From: Methanobacteriaceae archaeon | GTDB taxonomy: Archaea; Methanobacteriota; Methanobacteria; Methanobacteriales; Methanobacteriaceae | Reading direction: 5' to 3' | Length of the DNA stretch: 64,000 nucleotides | Assembly (NCBI GenBank): GCA_027318585.1 | Contig: DAHVOW010000005.1 | Span: forward strand, 24,672 to 88,671 | Shown: positions 54,016 to 64,000 of the stretch, piece by piece | Position numbering within the stretch: position 1 is the stretch's first letter | Layout: every line of letters begins with the position of its first letter | Translations under genes and position numbers: made by a program | Notes under the pieces: model-generated | Databases searched by the model: none | Seen by the model: the letters and a program-made list of their open reading frames with translations, nothing else | What the model was told of the DNA's origin: nothing

Positions 54016-54430
54016 TATGCCCCCTCTATCTTCGAAGTCAGTTTATCAATGAGGGTTCCTGACACAATAAGATCGATTCTTGATGCATATATATTTTTTT
54101 ATAAAAGGTTCGGGAAAATAAGCATTTTAAACCATTTAAATAGAATAAGGGTCATTTTAAATAATTATTAATTCTTCGATATTAATTTTTAATGTTATTT
54201 TCACCGGGTATCCATCCAAACACCATAAATGTCATTTTTATAATACAAAAATAAATCCATTTCTTGAATAAATGAGTTGAAGTGTCAATATTGTTCTTTG
54301 AATAGAACATTTACCTTATTTAACATTGGAAATTATGAGTATGGTCTGCTTTTCATTTTAAAAATTAAAATGGATGTGTAAAAAGAAAAAATTAGCAAAA
54401 ACAGGTTTTATCTAAAAAAAATAGAAAAGA
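54016..54430. other. Intergenic region between two wall-type genes
   Basis: 415 AT-rich bases. On the minus strand a TATA-like stretch (CTTTTATAAAAAAATATATA, about 54090-54110) lies 75-95 bases upstream of the gene ending at 51712. I see no RNA gene, open frame or repeat in the rest. Confidence 0.4.
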
Positions 54431-55600
54431 TTAAGTTAAAACCCATTTTCCATAGGTGTAGTACTTGTATAGCAATTTGGTTTTCCAAACACGTTTCCAA
54501 TATGCACGACGAACTTTTACACGCTTATATTTATGTCTAGAGATTCTTTTTAACTTTTTTACCCATTTGTAGTATTTAACCCATTTCCGGTAGCGAATCT
54601 TTTTATAGAGTTTGGCCACCTTGTAAGTTACATACTTTCCTGGGCCATACCTAAAGATAACATAACCTGTGGCCCCGTTGGAAATGGCTGATTTAATATC
54701 GTTTTCCAGTTGGGCAGAGGAGATAAGCTGATAGTCCAGATCTGGATCGTAGTTCTGTACTCCCACTACTACGGGAGTGCCATTGGCCCTACTTACTGCA
54801 ATTGAGGTAACTTTAGCTATCCAGTTGGAGTCACCATTGAAGCTGTACCTGTAGATCATGGGTACTAAGAAGTCCAGGTACTGTGCCATTTGTCCGTAGT
54901 CCTGACCATACCACTTTACAGTATCCTCACAGGGAGGCATCAAAGCCGCGGATAGGTAAAGATTAGGATTTATGGGATTTATAACCTCTTCTCTAACTCG
55001 CTTAACAAAATTAGTCACTTCCATGGTGGGATCGTGCCCGTGATCTCTGTGAACAGGTGCATCGCCCCTATATCGCACATAATCCAGATGAATACCATCC
55101 AAACCAGGGATTTTAGCCAGTTTTTGATAGGTTTCAATCACCCAGTCGTTAAGATCAGGACGATCACACGGTGCATACCAGTTACCACTCGAATCCTTAA
55201 AAGTCCTGACCCAAGCATGGATCCTGATATCAGAATATCCTCCAAATTTGTTAATGAATGGCTGTAACGTCCCTTCTGGATTTTCACGGTCGGTTAACAC
55301 GAAAAGATCTGTGATCCCCTGGCTTCTAAGCCAGGTGATGGAAAGACTGTTAAGGTAATAAGATTCACTTCGAACCCAGTACCCCTTAATTGGTGCGGGA
55401 GGAGCTCCTGCCGCCATGGCCGGGGAAGAGGAAAGAATGGTGTTGTTCTGGGATTCATTATATGCGGAAGTATTGGTGGTTTGCTGGCTAAGAGTTAAAG
55501 CATCTGTTTCAGTGGTATTAGTGGCACTGACTGCTCCGATGAAAAAAAAACAAATTCCGATGACCAAAATTAATGAAAAAATTTTTAGGCTTTTATAAAT
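54431..55600 (-). CDS. Secreted GH-like barrel protein with basic aromatic tail, probable ATT start
   Basis: About 389 residues from ATT 55600. Signal peptide with the charged start YKSLK, a short linker, then a GH-like TIM barrel (about 70-320): GYWVRSES, IRIHAWVRTFKDSSGNW, DGIHLDYVRYRG (168-179), [21 protein letters not shown]. It has no transglutaminase domain and no insertion in the barrel. The Lys/Arg/Tyr/Trp-rich segment forms the C-terminal tail (323-389). The only conventional start, TTG 55567, lies inside the hydrophobic core and would drop the charged start. GGGGG (55608-55612) is seven bases before the ATT. Likely extracellular glycosidase; substrate inferred. Confidence 0.78.
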   Translation of the reverse strand: MYKSLKIFSLILVIGICFFFIGAVSATNTTETDALTLSQQTTNTSAYNESQNNTILSSSPAMAAGAPPAPIKGYWVRSESYYLNSLSITWLRSQGITDLFVLTDRENPEGTLQPFINKFGGYSDIRIHAWVRTFKDSSGNWYAPCDRPDLNDWVIETYQKLAKIPGLDGIHLDYVRYRGDAPVHRDHGHDPTMEVTNFVKRVREEVINPINPNLYLSAALMPPCEDTVKWYGQDYGQMAQYLDFLVPMIYRYSFNGDSNWIAKVTSIAVSRANGTPVVVGVQNYDPDLDYQLISSAQLENDIKSAISNGATGYVIFRYGPGKYVTYKVAKLYKKIRYRKWVKYYKWVKKLKRISRHKYKRVKVRRAYWKRVWKTKLLYKYYTYGKWVLT

Positions 55601-55612
55601 AAAACCGCCCCC
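55598..55612 (-). promoter_or_regulatory. Ribosome-binding site and probable ATT start
   Basis: GGGGGCGGTTTTATT on the minus strand. It shares GGNGGCGGT and the seven-base spacing with the leaders at 3486-3500 and 29576-29590. Confidence 0.5.
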
Positions 55613-55758
55613 TGTTCTCCTACATCAAATTAAGAGAACTTTATATTACTTGATTTATTAAAAGAAGAATATAAAAGTTATGACTTAAGCAATGATGGTT
55701 ACAATAGTTAACTAAGAATAACTTACAAACAATAACCTACCAAACTAAGAGAGAGAAT

Positions 55759-56319
55759 ATGGAGTTAGATAACCTTCAAAAAGCATTAGATATCTTGGAA
55801 AGATCTTCAGAATTTGCATCCCTGATTCCAGAGGTAAGGAGCAACCTGGTCATGAGTAAAAAATCGCCTCAAGGGGTTGAGGATGTAGCTGGAGTTCCCG
55901 GAAGAATAACTGTCATAAACAGAATGCCCAAAACATGTGCTAAACCAGAATATGGTGTTTCTTCCCACATGGCTCGACTGATCTTGAGTGTAATGAAATA
56001 TGATCCAGAAAAGCGCAGCGCCATTAATATGAAATTTCACCCAGTTCTAATTGAAATTTGCCAGAAACTGGGATTAATCACTTCTTATTACGATCGTAAA
56101 GATGAACCTCCGGAAATTAGAGATAAAGAAGGTGGAACCATTCCCTGGGGTGTTCAAACCGCAGTAGAACGAGTTGATCGAGTTCCAGATGCCATATATC
56201 ATACTGGAGGCTTGGGAAAGGAGCCATCTCTGGTTTTGATTGGTAAAGATCCAGTAGAGGTTGTAAAAACTGCTATTTGTATAGCTAAACTCTGTAAACA
56301 ATATTCAAAGCATTATTAG
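55759..56319 (+). CDS. ThiN-type thiamine-phosphate synthase family protein
   Basis: 186 residues, a stand-alone ThiN domain, which in archaea replaces ThiE in joining the pyrimidine and thiazole parts of thiamine. [69 protein letters not shown] and [20 protein letters not shown] are the family blocks. Usually fused to ThiD or a regulator; the single-domain form is also known. Activity of this copy is inferred. Confidence 0.8.
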   Translation: MELDNLQKALDILERSSEFASLIPEVRSNLVMSKKSPQGVEDVAGVPGRITVINRMPKTCAKPEYGVSSHMARLILSVMKYDPEKRSAINMKFHPVLIEICQKLGLITSYYDRKDEPPEIRDKEGGTIPWGVQTAVERVDRVPDAIYHTGGLGKEPSLVLIGKDPVEVVKTAICIAKLCKQYSKHY

Positions 56320-56546
56320 GTAATTTTAATTTCTGAAATCCTAGATTTTTACAAAGTTAAGCTAATATAACCTATCCCGGTTCACAGTTATAGAGATATA
56401 GAGATTAATTATATGAGTATAGATAATAAAACAAGAATAACACCACATATAAATTCAAAGAGTTATTCCGGATATAAAAATCAATTGATCATCTTAAACT
56501 CATTTAAACAGCCAAAAATCCTACTTGTCAATCTTGAGGGATGATA

Positions 56547-57551
56547 ATGGAATATGATATGTATCGAGAAATGCTGGAACAGCCCAAATCACTGCAGAAC
56601 ACTCTTAAAGAGGAGAAGTCTCATTTAAAAGAGATAGCAAGCCAGTATAAAAAGTTTGATAAGGTTTATCTGGTAGGGTGTGGCAGCTCTCTTTCAACAT
56701 GTTTTTCTGCAAAAGACGCGGCAAACATGACTTTTAATAATAATATAGAAGTTTATACCGGCTATGAATTCTTTTACCATAAAAATATTGATAACGAAAA
56801 TGCAGGAGTTATTTTAACATCCCAATCAGGAGAAACTGCTGACACTCTGGCTGCCCTGAGAAAGGCCAAGGAAAAAGGATTATTCACTGTTTCCATCACC
56901 AATGAAGAAGATAGTTCCATGATGAAGGAATCTGATGATGCGGTTTTAACCCAGTGCCATAGAGAAAACGCCATTCTAGGCACCAAAACTTACATGACCC
57001 AATTATTGTGTCTTTATGAAATAATTTTTGGGATGGATAACTCAAAAACATCCCAAGATGTTCTAAATGACTTAGAAAAGATTCCAAGAGTGGTGGAAGA
57101 CCTTCTAAAGGCAACTGAACAGGATAACCGTATTCTGGCTGAAAATTACAAAGATCAGGAAATCTTTTACTGCCTTGGCAGCGGTCCCAATTACGGTCTG
57201 GCCTATAAACTGGCCATGACCATGTTCATGGAGGGTGCCCTGAAACACGCATGTCCATTATATTCAGGAGAATTTAGGCATGGATTAATTGAACGGGCAG
57301 AAAAAAATGTGCCACTAGTGTTCCTGGACGCTGGTTATCCTGGAGACGAGTTCACCCGTAAATCCATCCAGTTTGGAGAGAAGATTGGCACCCAAAATAT
57401 TGTATACCGGATGCAGGATTACTCCAATTTAAACCCACTACTATCACCCTTCGTACTGGTAGTGCCCCTGGAATGGTTTATATACTACCTGGCTCATTAT
57501 AATGGGGAAGATCCAGGAAGTACTCGCCATATAGGTAAGGTAAGGTACTGA
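56547..57551 (+). CDS. SIS-domain sugar isomerase/deaminase-like protein
   Basis: 334 residues from ATG 56547 (GAGGG six bases upstream). Two SIS domains: [21 protein letters not shown] with [23 protein letters not shown] (about 40-115), and [44 protein letters not shown] (about 205-250). Resembles the isomerase half of GlmS and FrlB/AgaS proteins, without the glutaminase domain. Probably acts on an amino-sugar phosphate; substrate unknown. Ends [11 protein letters not shown]. Confidence 0.83.
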   Translation: MEYDMYREMLEQPKSLQNTLKEEKSHLKEIASQYKKFDKVYLVGCGSSLSTCFSAKDAANMTFNNNIEVYTGYEFFYHKNIDNENAGVILTSQSGETADTLAALRKAKEKGLFTVSITNEEDSSMMKESDDAVLTQCHRENAILGTKTYMTQLLCLYEIIFGMDNSKTSQDVLNDLEKIPRVVEDLLKATEQDNRILAENYKDQEIFYCLGSGPNYGLAYKLAMTMFMEGALKHACPLYSGEFRHGLIERAEKNVPLVFLDAGYPGDEFTRKSIQFGEKIGTQNIVYRMQDYSNLNPLLSPFVLVVPLEWFIYYLAHYNGEDPGSTRHIGKVRY

Positions 57552-57640
57552 TTCTAAAATTTAACATTAGGGAAAATAGAAATAAACCTTAAACAATAAT
57601 TTAAAGATAAAAATAATTTAAAAAGTAGTTTAACCTACCT

Positions 57641-58090
57641 TTAGTCCACCTTCACCTCAAAAATTTCTTTTTTCTCCAGTTTAGGTAATATAACTATTAA
57701 AACACCATTATCGAACTTTGCTGTAGCTTCATCGATTTTTATATTTGCTGGTAGAATTATGGTTCTATTTGCTACGCCATAGTTTCTTTCCTTCTTGTGG
57801 AACATCACCCCGCCATCTTCACCCTCTTCTTCGGCTTCCTCCTCGAACTGGGTATCAATGGTCAGGGTGTCTTCGGTGATGTCAATTTTTATATCATCCT
57901 TATTAACTCCAGGAAGGTCAGTTACAACTTTTATATTTTCATCGTCTTCAGTGACGTCCATGTTGAGTTTGATGGGAGTGCTGGATTTATATTCTGCTAT
58001 AGCCTTCTCCAATTCCTCTTGTTTTTCTTTAATGGCATCTACCATGTCACTAAACATCTGCTCTGCCATATTCCTTCTTCTCATCATCAA
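57641..58090 (-). CDS. Small heat-shock protein (Hsp20 family)
   Basis: 149 residues. The alpha-crystallin domain covers about 50-149: [33 protein letters not shown] and [15 protein letters not shown]. Holds unfolding proteins in large oligomers. GGAGG six bases before the first ATG supports the start, which lies 41 bases inside the 3' end of the NOG1 gene, suggesting coupled translation. Confidence 0.93.
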   Translation of the reverse strand: MMMRRRNMAEQMFSDMVDAIKEKQEELEKAIAEYKSSTPIKLNMDVTEDDENIKVVTDLPGVNKDDIKIDITEDTLTIDTQFEEEAEEEGEDGGVMFHKKERNYGVANRTIILPANIKIDEATAKFDNGVLIVILPKLEKKEIFEVKVD

Positions 58091-59072
58091 AATCCTCCAG
58101 AAGCTCTATAATCCTTGATACTCCGCTTCCATCCGAAGCAGCTACTAGTAACGGTTCTTCTCTAATATTAATATGTTCTCGAATGTACTTAACATTTTCC
58201 GCATCTTCCAGAAGATCCATCTTGTTAAATATCGGGAACACCGTTACCTCCTTAAATAATTGCCCGATCTCATTGTACAGATTCACCTGATTTTCCAGGG
58301 GATAACCAGAAGTCATGGAAGGATCAAAAATAAAAAGTATCAGATCCGCCAGGTTTTCCAGTGCAACCATGGCTTGAAGTTCAATTTCGTTCATATCCAT
58401 CACCGGACGGTCCAGGAGTCCAGGGGTGTCTATGATCTGGAACTTCTTCCAATGACGTTCCAAGTGTCCGATCTGAATTCCTTTAGTAGTGAAGGGGTAG
58501 TTGGCTACCTCCGGCTCAGCAGATGTAATTCTACGCAGGAGAGTTGATTTTCCTACATTTGGATATCCGGCTATCACCGCAGTGGTGGCTTCAGTATCCA
58601 CCGTTGGCATATTACGTAATTGTTGCTTGGCAAAATTTAAAAAGTCTAGTTCATCACTGATCCTGTTTACAACCGATACTATACGTCCAAAAGCTTCACT
58701 TCTAAGCTTAGAAGCATTTTCGGGTGGCGATCTTCTAATTCGAGAGGTGTATTGACCTTGAAGCTTTTCTAAAAGATCACTGGCCCATCTTAGAGCCCCT
58801 AATGATTTTTTCAGTTGATCCACACCTACCACAACATCTATGTAGTCCTGGTAGAACTCGGACAGTTCTTCCACTCGAGGAGTTTTCTTCAGTATATCTT
58901 CGTAAGTATCTCTAATCACTTGACAGGCCGTCTGAACACGAGCCTCCTCAATACGCTTGGATTTTTCCTGTCCACGTATTTTAGAGCCTCGAACCTTCAT
59001 TGCCGCCTTTTTTGCCCGTCGAAAGGCCTTATCTACCACTTCATCTGGAGTGGGTATGGTCGGTAAAAACAT
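58050..59072 (-). CDS. NOG1-family GTP-binding protein
   Basis: 340 residues from ATG 59072 (GTGAT upstream); an in-frame start 69 bases further up gives an unlikely hydrophobic leader. N-terminal helical domain (about 1-150, [31 protein letters not shown]) and a GTPase domain with Walker [10 protein letters not shown] (about 169-177), TKG switch, DTPGLLDRP and NKMD. This is the NOG1/Obg-related type linked to large-subunit ribosome assembly. Overlaps the Hsp20 gene. Confidence 0.92.
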   Translation of the reverse strand: MFLPTIPTPDEVVDKAFRRAKKAAMKVRGSKIRGQEKSKRIEEARVQTACQVIRDTYEDILKKTPRVEELSEFYQDYIDVVVGVDQLKKSLGALRWASDLLEKLQGQYTSRIRRSPPENASKLRSEAFGRIVSVVNRISDELDFLNFAKQQLRNMPTVDTEATTAVIAGYPNVGKSTLLRRITSAEPEVANYPFTTKGIQIGHLERHWKKFQIIDTPGLLDRPVMDMNEIELQAMVALENLADLILFIFDPSMTSGYPLENQVNLYNEIGQLFKEVTVFPIFNKMDLLEDAENVKYIREHINIREEPLLVAASDGSGVSRIIELLEDFDDEKKEYGRADV

Positions 59073-59285
59073 GAAATCACATTCCCAGTAATTAATGATT
59101 ATTATATTAACAATAAACAAAAAATTATTAATAAATAGCAATTATTAATCACAAATTCTTAATTCATAGTTTATCTTTGTTTTATTTATTATACTAGGCA
59201 TAATAATATGAAATTAAAATGGACAATTCTTAATACTCTCTTTAAATCTAGAGGTCATTAATTTATTTAATTTTTTAAAAAAATG

Positions 59286-59849
59286 TCACTCATTAAATAT
59301 CTGGGACTGAAAGCTGTAGATTTTAACTCCTTCCTGCAACCAGCAGTCAGATGACATTCCCGCCTTGAGGCAAGTGTTGGCCAAGAATTCCTCTTCATCC
59401 CAGCCCCACTCCACCGGGACCTGAGGGAGTAAAAGACCCCTAAATACTCCTGTTTCTATAATAAGCCCATCGTGACCAATATCAATCATTTCAAGGTACT
59501 CAACAGGTTTATTAACTATTATGAGTTCGGGAGGGGTAAGAACACTAACTTCTACGTGAATTTTTTCCAGTTCATGAGAATTAAGAGGAGCAAATCTGGG
59601 ATCACCAGTAGCTGCACCAATAGCTACCTCAATTAATGCATCTAAGAGTGGTTTGACTGGTTCAGGATAACCAATACATCCCCGAAGTTCTCCATTCTCA
59701 TGTAATGTTACAAAAACACCCATATTTTCTTTAAGAGCCTTTGTAGGAGGTTCAGGAATATTTAACACCTTACCCTCCAGTATATAAGTTTCTATAGCCT
59801 TTCTAGCCTGCCTAAGTAAGAAATCTCCCTCATCTTTGCTGAGCATCAT
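59286..59849 (-). CDS. AMMECR1 family protein
   Basis: 187 residues. [37 protein letters not shown] (about 51-87) is the AMMECR1 signature, and [26 protein letters not shown] near 145-170 is the second block. Conserved across archaea and eukaryotes; function unknown. Its start touches the stop of the TldD gene upstream, so it is cotranscribed. Confidence 0.93.
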   Translation of the reverse strand: MMLSKDEGDFLLRQARKAIETYILEGKVLNIPEPPTKALKENMGVFVTLHENGELRGCIGYPEPVKPLLDALIEVAIGAATGDPRFAPLNSHELEKIHVEVSVLTPPELIIVNKPVEYLEMIDIGHDGLIIETGVFRGLLLPQVPVEWGWDEEEFLANTCLKAGMSSDCWLQEGVKIYSFQSQIFNE

Positions 59850-61219
59850 TAAGCACCCCCTACCGTAGCTTCACTAACTCGGGTGTGAGGTCCACCATCA
59901 CCCACCGGAGCTGTCTGTCCTGATTTACCACAGAATCCAACACCCATATGGAAATCAGAACCCACTCCATCAACTTTGGTAAGAATTTCCAGTATGTTAC
60001 CTGATAATGATACATCCCTTAAAGCCTCACCAACTTCGCCGTTTTCTATGCGGAATGATTCTGCAGCGTTAAACTGGAAAATGCCCTTACCAGTATCCAC
60101 CTGACCGCCCCGGGAGCCTTTAAGATATATTGCATCGGACATATCCTCAATAAGCTCTTCAAATGTCATATTTCCTGGTTGTAAGTATGTATTACTCATA
60201 CGAACAATGGGCTGGTCTCCTACTGCAGAACGGGAATTTCCACTGGGTGTGAGACCTAACTTAGCCGCGGTCTCCCGGGAACTTAAAAGTGACACCAGAA
60301 CGCCATCTTTAACTAGAACGTTCTCTTTAGTCTTAACTCCCTCCGCGTCATAAGCATAATAACCAAAAGCATCCATACTGGCATCATCAACAATGGTAAC
60401 CATGGATGAACCAATTTTCGTTCCCATTTTTCCATCCAGGATGGAATCTTTTTGTAAAATCAGATCCGCCTCGGAAGCATGGCCCAGAGCCTCGTGAATA
60501 AAGACCCCAGTCAATTCTGGATCAAGAAGCACTGGCAATCTTCCAGAAGGTGGAGAACTGGCATCGAGGAGCCTAACCGCCTTAGAAGCAGCGGTTCTCC
60601 CAAATTTTTCAATATCCGCTTTCTGGATCACTTCGAATCCTCGAGCTCCGCCCATACTTTTATGACCAAACTGTATGACCCCTTCATCAGCGGCTACCGC
60701 ATTAATAAACATGGCCACTCGGTTTTCCTCTTGAACCAGAGAAGTTCCCTCTGAACTTAAAAAGTAAGAATTTGATTCTCCTTCCACAAAATTAACAGTG
60801 GTGCTAACCACTTTAGGGAGGCGAGCAGCTTTTTCTGCTTCCACCATCACTTCCTTCTTTTCATCGATGGAAACATCCTGTGGTCTAATCTTGGCACGGC
60901 TCTTAACCGTGTCCACAGCAATTTTCACATCAGCCAATTCCACATCACTTTCCAATGCTCCTGAAAGTTTAAATGCAACCTCAGCCATAGATTCCAACTG
61001 AGATATATGGGTTGTGTAAGAAAATCCCCATGCTCCATTATTTAAAACACGAATAGAAGCCCCAAAATCATCTCCAGATCTTATTTCCTGGATTTTACCA
61101 TCTTTCATAACTATTACCGTATTCTTCGACTCAGCAATACGTATATCGGCATAGTGTGCCTTTTCTTCTAGATTGTGGATGGTTCGCTCCAACAGATCTA
61201 AATCCAACTCTTCTATCAT
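59849..61219 (-). CDS. tldD: TldD family metalloprotease-like protein
   Basis: 456 residues. [13 protein letters not shown] gives the HExxxH zinc site at 242-247, followed by the TldD C-terminal blocks [34 protein letters not shown] and [11 protein letters not shown]. TldD/TldE proteins are peptidases that act on unfolded or modified peptides as a pair; the TldE partner is not in this window. First gene of a two-gene unit with AMMECR1. Confidence 0.92.
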   Translation of the reverse strand: MIEELDLDLLERTIHNLEEKAHYADIRIAESKNTVIVMKDGKIQEIRSGDDFGASIRVLNNGAWGFSYTTHISQLESMAEVAFKLSGALESDVELADVKIAVDTVKSRAKIRPQDVSIDEKKEVMVEAEKAARLPKVVSTTVNFVEGESNSYFLSSEGTSLVQEENRVAMFINAVAADEGVIQFGHKSMGGARGFEVIQKADIEKFGRTAASKAVRLLDASSPPSGRLPVLLDPELTGVFIHEALGHASEADLILQKDSILDGKMGTKIGSSMVTIVDDASMDAFGYYAYDAEGVKTKENVLVKDGVLVSLLSSRETAAKLGLTPSGNSRSAVGDQPIVRMSNTYLQPGNMTFEELIEDMSDAIYLKGSRGGQVDTGKGIFQFNAAESFRIENGEVGEALRDVSLSGNILEILTKVDGVGSDFHMGVGFCGKSGQTAPVGDGGPHTRVSEATVGGA

Positions 61220-61488
61220 TTAGGTTATCACCAATATTCTTTTGATCTTAATCCAATAAAGGATTTAGGTTACCCTGTAATCTGGCCAAAGTTATTATAT
61301 AATAAGTAAACCTAAATAGTCAAGACTACTCTAGAGCTAAGACAAGGCAGGTAAATTTATTCCTGAACAATTGCTGCAATCCCAATGGATTTAACCAAAA
61401 ATTATGGATTAAATTTAAAATCTTTGGATTTAAACTAACTAAGGAATTCTTATTTATTTTTTTAAGTAAAAGCACCGGATGTGACGGT

Positions 61489-63039
61489 ATGAAAACCATA
61501 GAGGAAATAAACCAGAAAATTAAAGATGGAGACGCAGTGGTGGTCACTGCCGCCGAAATGACCCGTATAGTGCGGGATATCGGCGCTGATGAGGCTGCCA
61601 GAGAGGTGGATGTTGTTACAACTGGGACCTTTGGTGCGATGTGTTCCTCCGGTGCATTCTTAAACTTCGGTCACTCTGACCCACCCATCAAAATGTCCCG
61701 CACTTTCTTAAATGGTGTGGAAGCATATTCTGGTTTAGCAGCTGTAGATGCTTATATCGGCGCCACTCAGCCCCATCGGGATCCCAAGGTGGGATTGGAG
61801 TATGGAGGATCACACCTTTTAGAGGACCTGGTACGTGGAAAAGAAGTGGAACTCCTCGCAGAGGCCTATGGAACAGACTGTTATCCCCTGAAGGATATTC
61901 ACACCAATTTTAAACTGGAGGAGTTGAATCAGGCCATTATGGTCAATCCTCGAAACTCTTACCAGAATTATGCTGCAGCTACAAACTCCACGGAAGAGAC
62001 CCTGCATACTTACCTTGGTACTCTGCTCCCTAAAATGGGTAATGTGACTTACTCCAGTGCCGGTGAACTTAGCCCACTTTTAAACGATCCATTGTTTAAA
62101 ACTATGGGACTAGGAACCCGGATTTTCCTTTGCGGAGCCGAAGGTTATATACTCGGAGAGGGAACCCAACATAGCACCGAGGTGGATAGGGTGAATGGAG
62201 TGCCAGTGGGAAGTGCCGGTACACTGATGTTGAAGGGAGATCTTAAAAAAATGGATGCCGAGTTTCTGAGGGGCGCCACCATGCCAGAATATGGTCCCAC
62301 CCTGTATGTAGGAGTGGGAGTACCTATACCAGTTTTAAATTCTGAGATAGCCCATCAAACTGGAATCAGCGACCAAGATATTAAATGCCGCGTTCTAGAT
62401 TATGGAGTGCCTCGAAGAAGTCGTCCAGCTGTTCTAGAAACAAATTATCATGATCTTAGAAGTGGGTCGGTAGAAATAGATGGTCATGAAATTCAGACCT
62501 CGCCGATGTCTTCCTTCCGAAAAGCTTTACAGGTAGCCGAGAAACTTAAGGATTGGATTGAGGGTGGAACATTCTTCTTAACCCCGCCAGTGGAAAGAAT
62601 TCCATCTAAAGGCCAGACTGTCAAACCACTGCAGATTAAACGTCCTTCCATCCTGGTTAAGGATTTAAAGAGTAAGGAACCAATCACCACCACTCCCCAG
62701 GACAATATAAGTGATGTGGCACGATTGATGGTGGATAACAACATAAACCACGTTCCAGTGGTGGACAAAGAAGGTAAACTAATGGGAATAGTTACTTCAT
62801 GGGACATAGCCCAGGCTGTGGCCAAAGACGTCCCGGAGTTGACCCAAGTAATGACCAAAAAGGTTATCGTGGCTATGGAAGAGGAACCAGTGGAATTAAT
62901 AGCTCGCAGGATCGATAAGTATGAGATTTCAGGTGTTCCCATTGTGGACCGGGATAACCTGGTAAAGGGGATGATCACCGCAGAGGACATTTCTCGACTG
63001 GTTTGTTCCCACCAAAACAAGGGAGATGGATCATTATGA
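61489..63039 (+). CDS. L-aspartate semialdehyde sulfurtransferase (DUF39) with CBS domains
   Basis: 516 residues. The DUF39 part (1-370) contains two cysteines, C52 (GAMCSSGAF) and C131 (TDCYPLKD), in the positions used by the methanogen homocysteine-biosynthesis enzyme. Two CBS domains follow (about 385-510: [44 protein letters not shown]), a likely regulatory nucleotide-binding unit. The enzyme puts sulfide into aspartate semialdehyde, after which the ferredoxin partner reduces the product to homocysteine. The downstream gene overlaps by four bases and is that partner. Confidence 0.9.
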   Translation: MKTIEEINQKIKDGDAVVVTAAEMTRIVRDIGADEAAREVDVVTTGTFGAMCSSGAFLNFGHSDPPIKMSRTFLNGVEAYSGLAAVDAYIGATQPHRDPKVGLEYGGSHLLEDLVRGKEVELLAEAYGTDCYPLKDIHTNFKLEELNQAIMVNPRNSYQNYAAATNSTEETLHTYLGTLLPKMGNVTYSSAGELSPLLNDPLFKTMGLGTRIFLCGAEGYILGEGTQHSTEVDRVNGVPVGSAGTLMLKGDLKKMDAEFLRGATMPEYGPTLYVGVGVPIPVLNSEIAHQTGISDQDIKCRVLDYGVPRRSRPAVLETNYHDLRSGSVEIDGHEIQTSPMSSFRKALQVAEKLKDWIEGGTFFLTPPVERIPSKGQTVKPLQIKRPSILVKDLKSKEPITTTPQDNISDVARLMVDNNINHVPVVDKEGKLMGIVTSWDIAQAVAKDVPELTQVMTKKVIVAMEEEPVELIARRIDKYEISGVPIVDRDNLVKGMITAEDISRLVCSHQNKGDGSL

Positions 63040-63422
63040 AAGCATGGCTTAATTTTTCACCAGAAATCGTAAACCAGGCCGTCATATCCGACCTCATAAA
63101 AAATTTCGATATCACTTTCAACATATTAAAAGCCAATATCACCCCTAAAGGCGGGGAAATGCTTATTGAAATTAGTGGAGATCAGGCACAGGATGGAATT
63201 AAATACCTGGAAGAACAGGGAATTAATCTAACCCCTGCTAAACGAGTGGTGAAAAAAGATGAAGAAAAATGCGTTGACTGTGGAGCCTGCGTGTCACTTT
63301 GTCCTGTAGATGCCATTAGCATTGATGAAGACTGGAAAGTGGAACTAGATGACCAGAAATGTATTGGTTGCGGATTTTGCAGCTCTTCATGCCCCACCAG
63401 GGCTATTAAACTGGCAGATTAA
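63036..63422 (+). CDS. NIL-domain ferredoxin, sulfurtransferase partner
   Basis: 128 residues from ATG 63036 (GGGAGATGGATC upstream). An N-terminal NIL domain (about 1-72) is followed by two 4Fe-4S motifs: [16 protein letters not shown] and [16 protein letters not shown]. This is the electron-delivering partner of the DUF39 sulfurtransferase, encoded with a 4-base ATGA overlap. It links with asd at 5 kb in the same pathway. Confidence 0.9.
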   Translation: MKAWLNFSPEIVNQAVISDLIKNFDITFNILKANITPKGGEMLIEISGDQAQDGIKYLEEQGINLTPAKRVVKKDEEKCVDCGACVSLCPVDAISIDEDWKVELDDQKCIGCGFCSSSCPTRAIKLAD

Positions 63423-63496
63423 TGATCTGCCTATATTTTTTTTATTCGATTATTCTAAGCAAACGACTTAATCTAACCAATAACCGTCTGAATCAA

Positions 63497-64000
63497 TTAA
63501 TCTTCGAAACTATCCAGTATTTTCCTTCTGGCCTCCCCAATGGTCAAAGGATAAGGTTTATCAAATGGCAGAGCATCTTCCTTTTCCAGAATCTCCATAA
63601 GATGTGCAATTCGTGGCAGCCTTAAGTTAGCTTCTCTTATGGTTTTTACATCAGAAAATACTTCCTGAGGAGTTCCTTCCTTTATTATCCGGCCTTCACT
63701 TATGATGTACACCTCTGAAGCATATAGGGGGACTAGGTCCACATCATGGGTAGATATGACTATGCTCATACCCTCCTGGTTTAACTGGTATAAGATTCGC
63801 AATATTTGGGAGGCTCCTTTAGGATCCAATCCACTAGTGGGTTCATCCAAAACCATTATTTCAGGCTGCATAGCTAATATTCCAGCTATAGACACACGTT
63901 TTTTCTGACCGCCACTGAGATGATGAGGTGGTTTTTTCTCAAAACCATCCATACCCACTTTTTCCAGAGCATCTTTAACCCGTTTTTCAACTTCTTCTAT
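63497..64000 (-). CDS. ABC transporter ATPase, CbiO/ECF type, partial
   Basis: The gene runs off the window: the frame is open to base 64000, so about 168 C-terminal residues are seen. LSGGQKKRVSIAGILAMQPEIMVLDEPTSGLDPKG contains the signature and Walker B, and VISTHDVDLVP is the switch histidine. The Walker A is outside. The sequence fits energy-coupling-factor ATPases that take up cobalt, nickel or vitamins; cargo is unknown here. Confidence 0.9.
   Translation of the reverse strand: MEEVEKRVKDALEKVGMDGFEKKPPHHLSGGQKKRVSIAGILAMQPEIMVLDEPTSGLDPKGASQILRILYQLNQEGMSIVISTHDVDLVPLYASEVYIISEGRIIKEGTPQEVFSDVKTIREANLRLPRIAHLMEILEKEDALPFDKPYPLTIGEARRKILDSFED

Noticed and set aside
59073..59141. Hydrophobic leader on the NOG1 protein
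   Set aside because: NOG1 is cytosolic; the ATG at 59072 has GTGAT upstream and gives the normal N-terminus.

Overview
The window looks like a chromosome segment of a mesophilic hydrogenotrophic methanogen of the Methanobacteriales, close to Methanobacterium. The evidence is the combination of genes for FO (cofH), methanofuran (mfnD, mfnF), methanopterin (beta-RFAP synthase), a homoaconitase-type small subunit, tetraether lipid synthesis (Tes, CarS), an archaeal histone, a thermosome, Hel308 and secreted proteins with pseudomurein-binding repeats. All assignments come from reading the sequence and from family knowledge; no search was run.

Layout. 1-3.5 kb: the end of a thiolase, a rhodanese, a thermosome subunit and a small secreted transglutaminase-like protein. 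3.7-10.4 kb: a PAP2 phosphatase, then a minus-strand operon running shikimate kinase, chorismate mutase, ribosomal protein S17e, aspartate kinase, dapA, dapB and asd. 10.5-17.8 kb: a plus-strand run of sppA, a glutaredoxin-like protein, cbiD, a glycosyltransferase, moaC, hel308 and two tandem UPF0305 paralogues. 17.8-23 kb: small proteins, a frameshifted flavodoxin-ferredoxin pseudogene, a PRC-barrel protein, rubrerythrin and a histone. 23-28.6 kb: cofH, then elp3-deoC-cyclophilin-like and a YtfJ/DUF2953 module. 28.68-28.83 kb: tRNA-Val and tRNA-Phe. 29.6-43.5 kb: a large wall-type fusion protein, a tRNA methylthiotransferase, pcm, a homoaconitase small subunit, beta-RFAP synthase, tes/carS and a wecB-wecC-mfnD-mfnF cluster. 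43.5-51.6 kb: a DUF460 protein, truA, an EamA transporter, hisA, a PEP-utilizer-like protein, a flippase and ribL. 51.7-55.6 kb: two further wall-type proteins. 55.7-64 kb: a ThiN protein, a SIS protein, Hsp20/NOG1, AMMECR1/TldD, the aspartate-semialdehyde sulfurtransferase pair and a truncated ABC ATPase. I saw no CRISPR array, insertion sequence or integrated virus.

Two things stand out. First, four secreted proteins (at 2.7, 29.6, 51.7 and 54.4 kb) are built from shuffled modules: a glycoside-hydrolase-like TIM barrel, a very basic Lys/Trp/Tyr-rich segment, pseudomurein-binding repeats and a Cys-His-Asp transglutaminase-type domain. They look like a wall-cleaving or wall-remodelling set. 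Second, several genes have a good ribosome-binding site followed at normal spacing by ATT, ATC or CTG and no usable ATG, GTG or TTG. Three are members of that secreted set with a shared leader motif; the others are ribL and the DUF460 gene. This suggests near-cognate start codons that automatic annotation would truncate.
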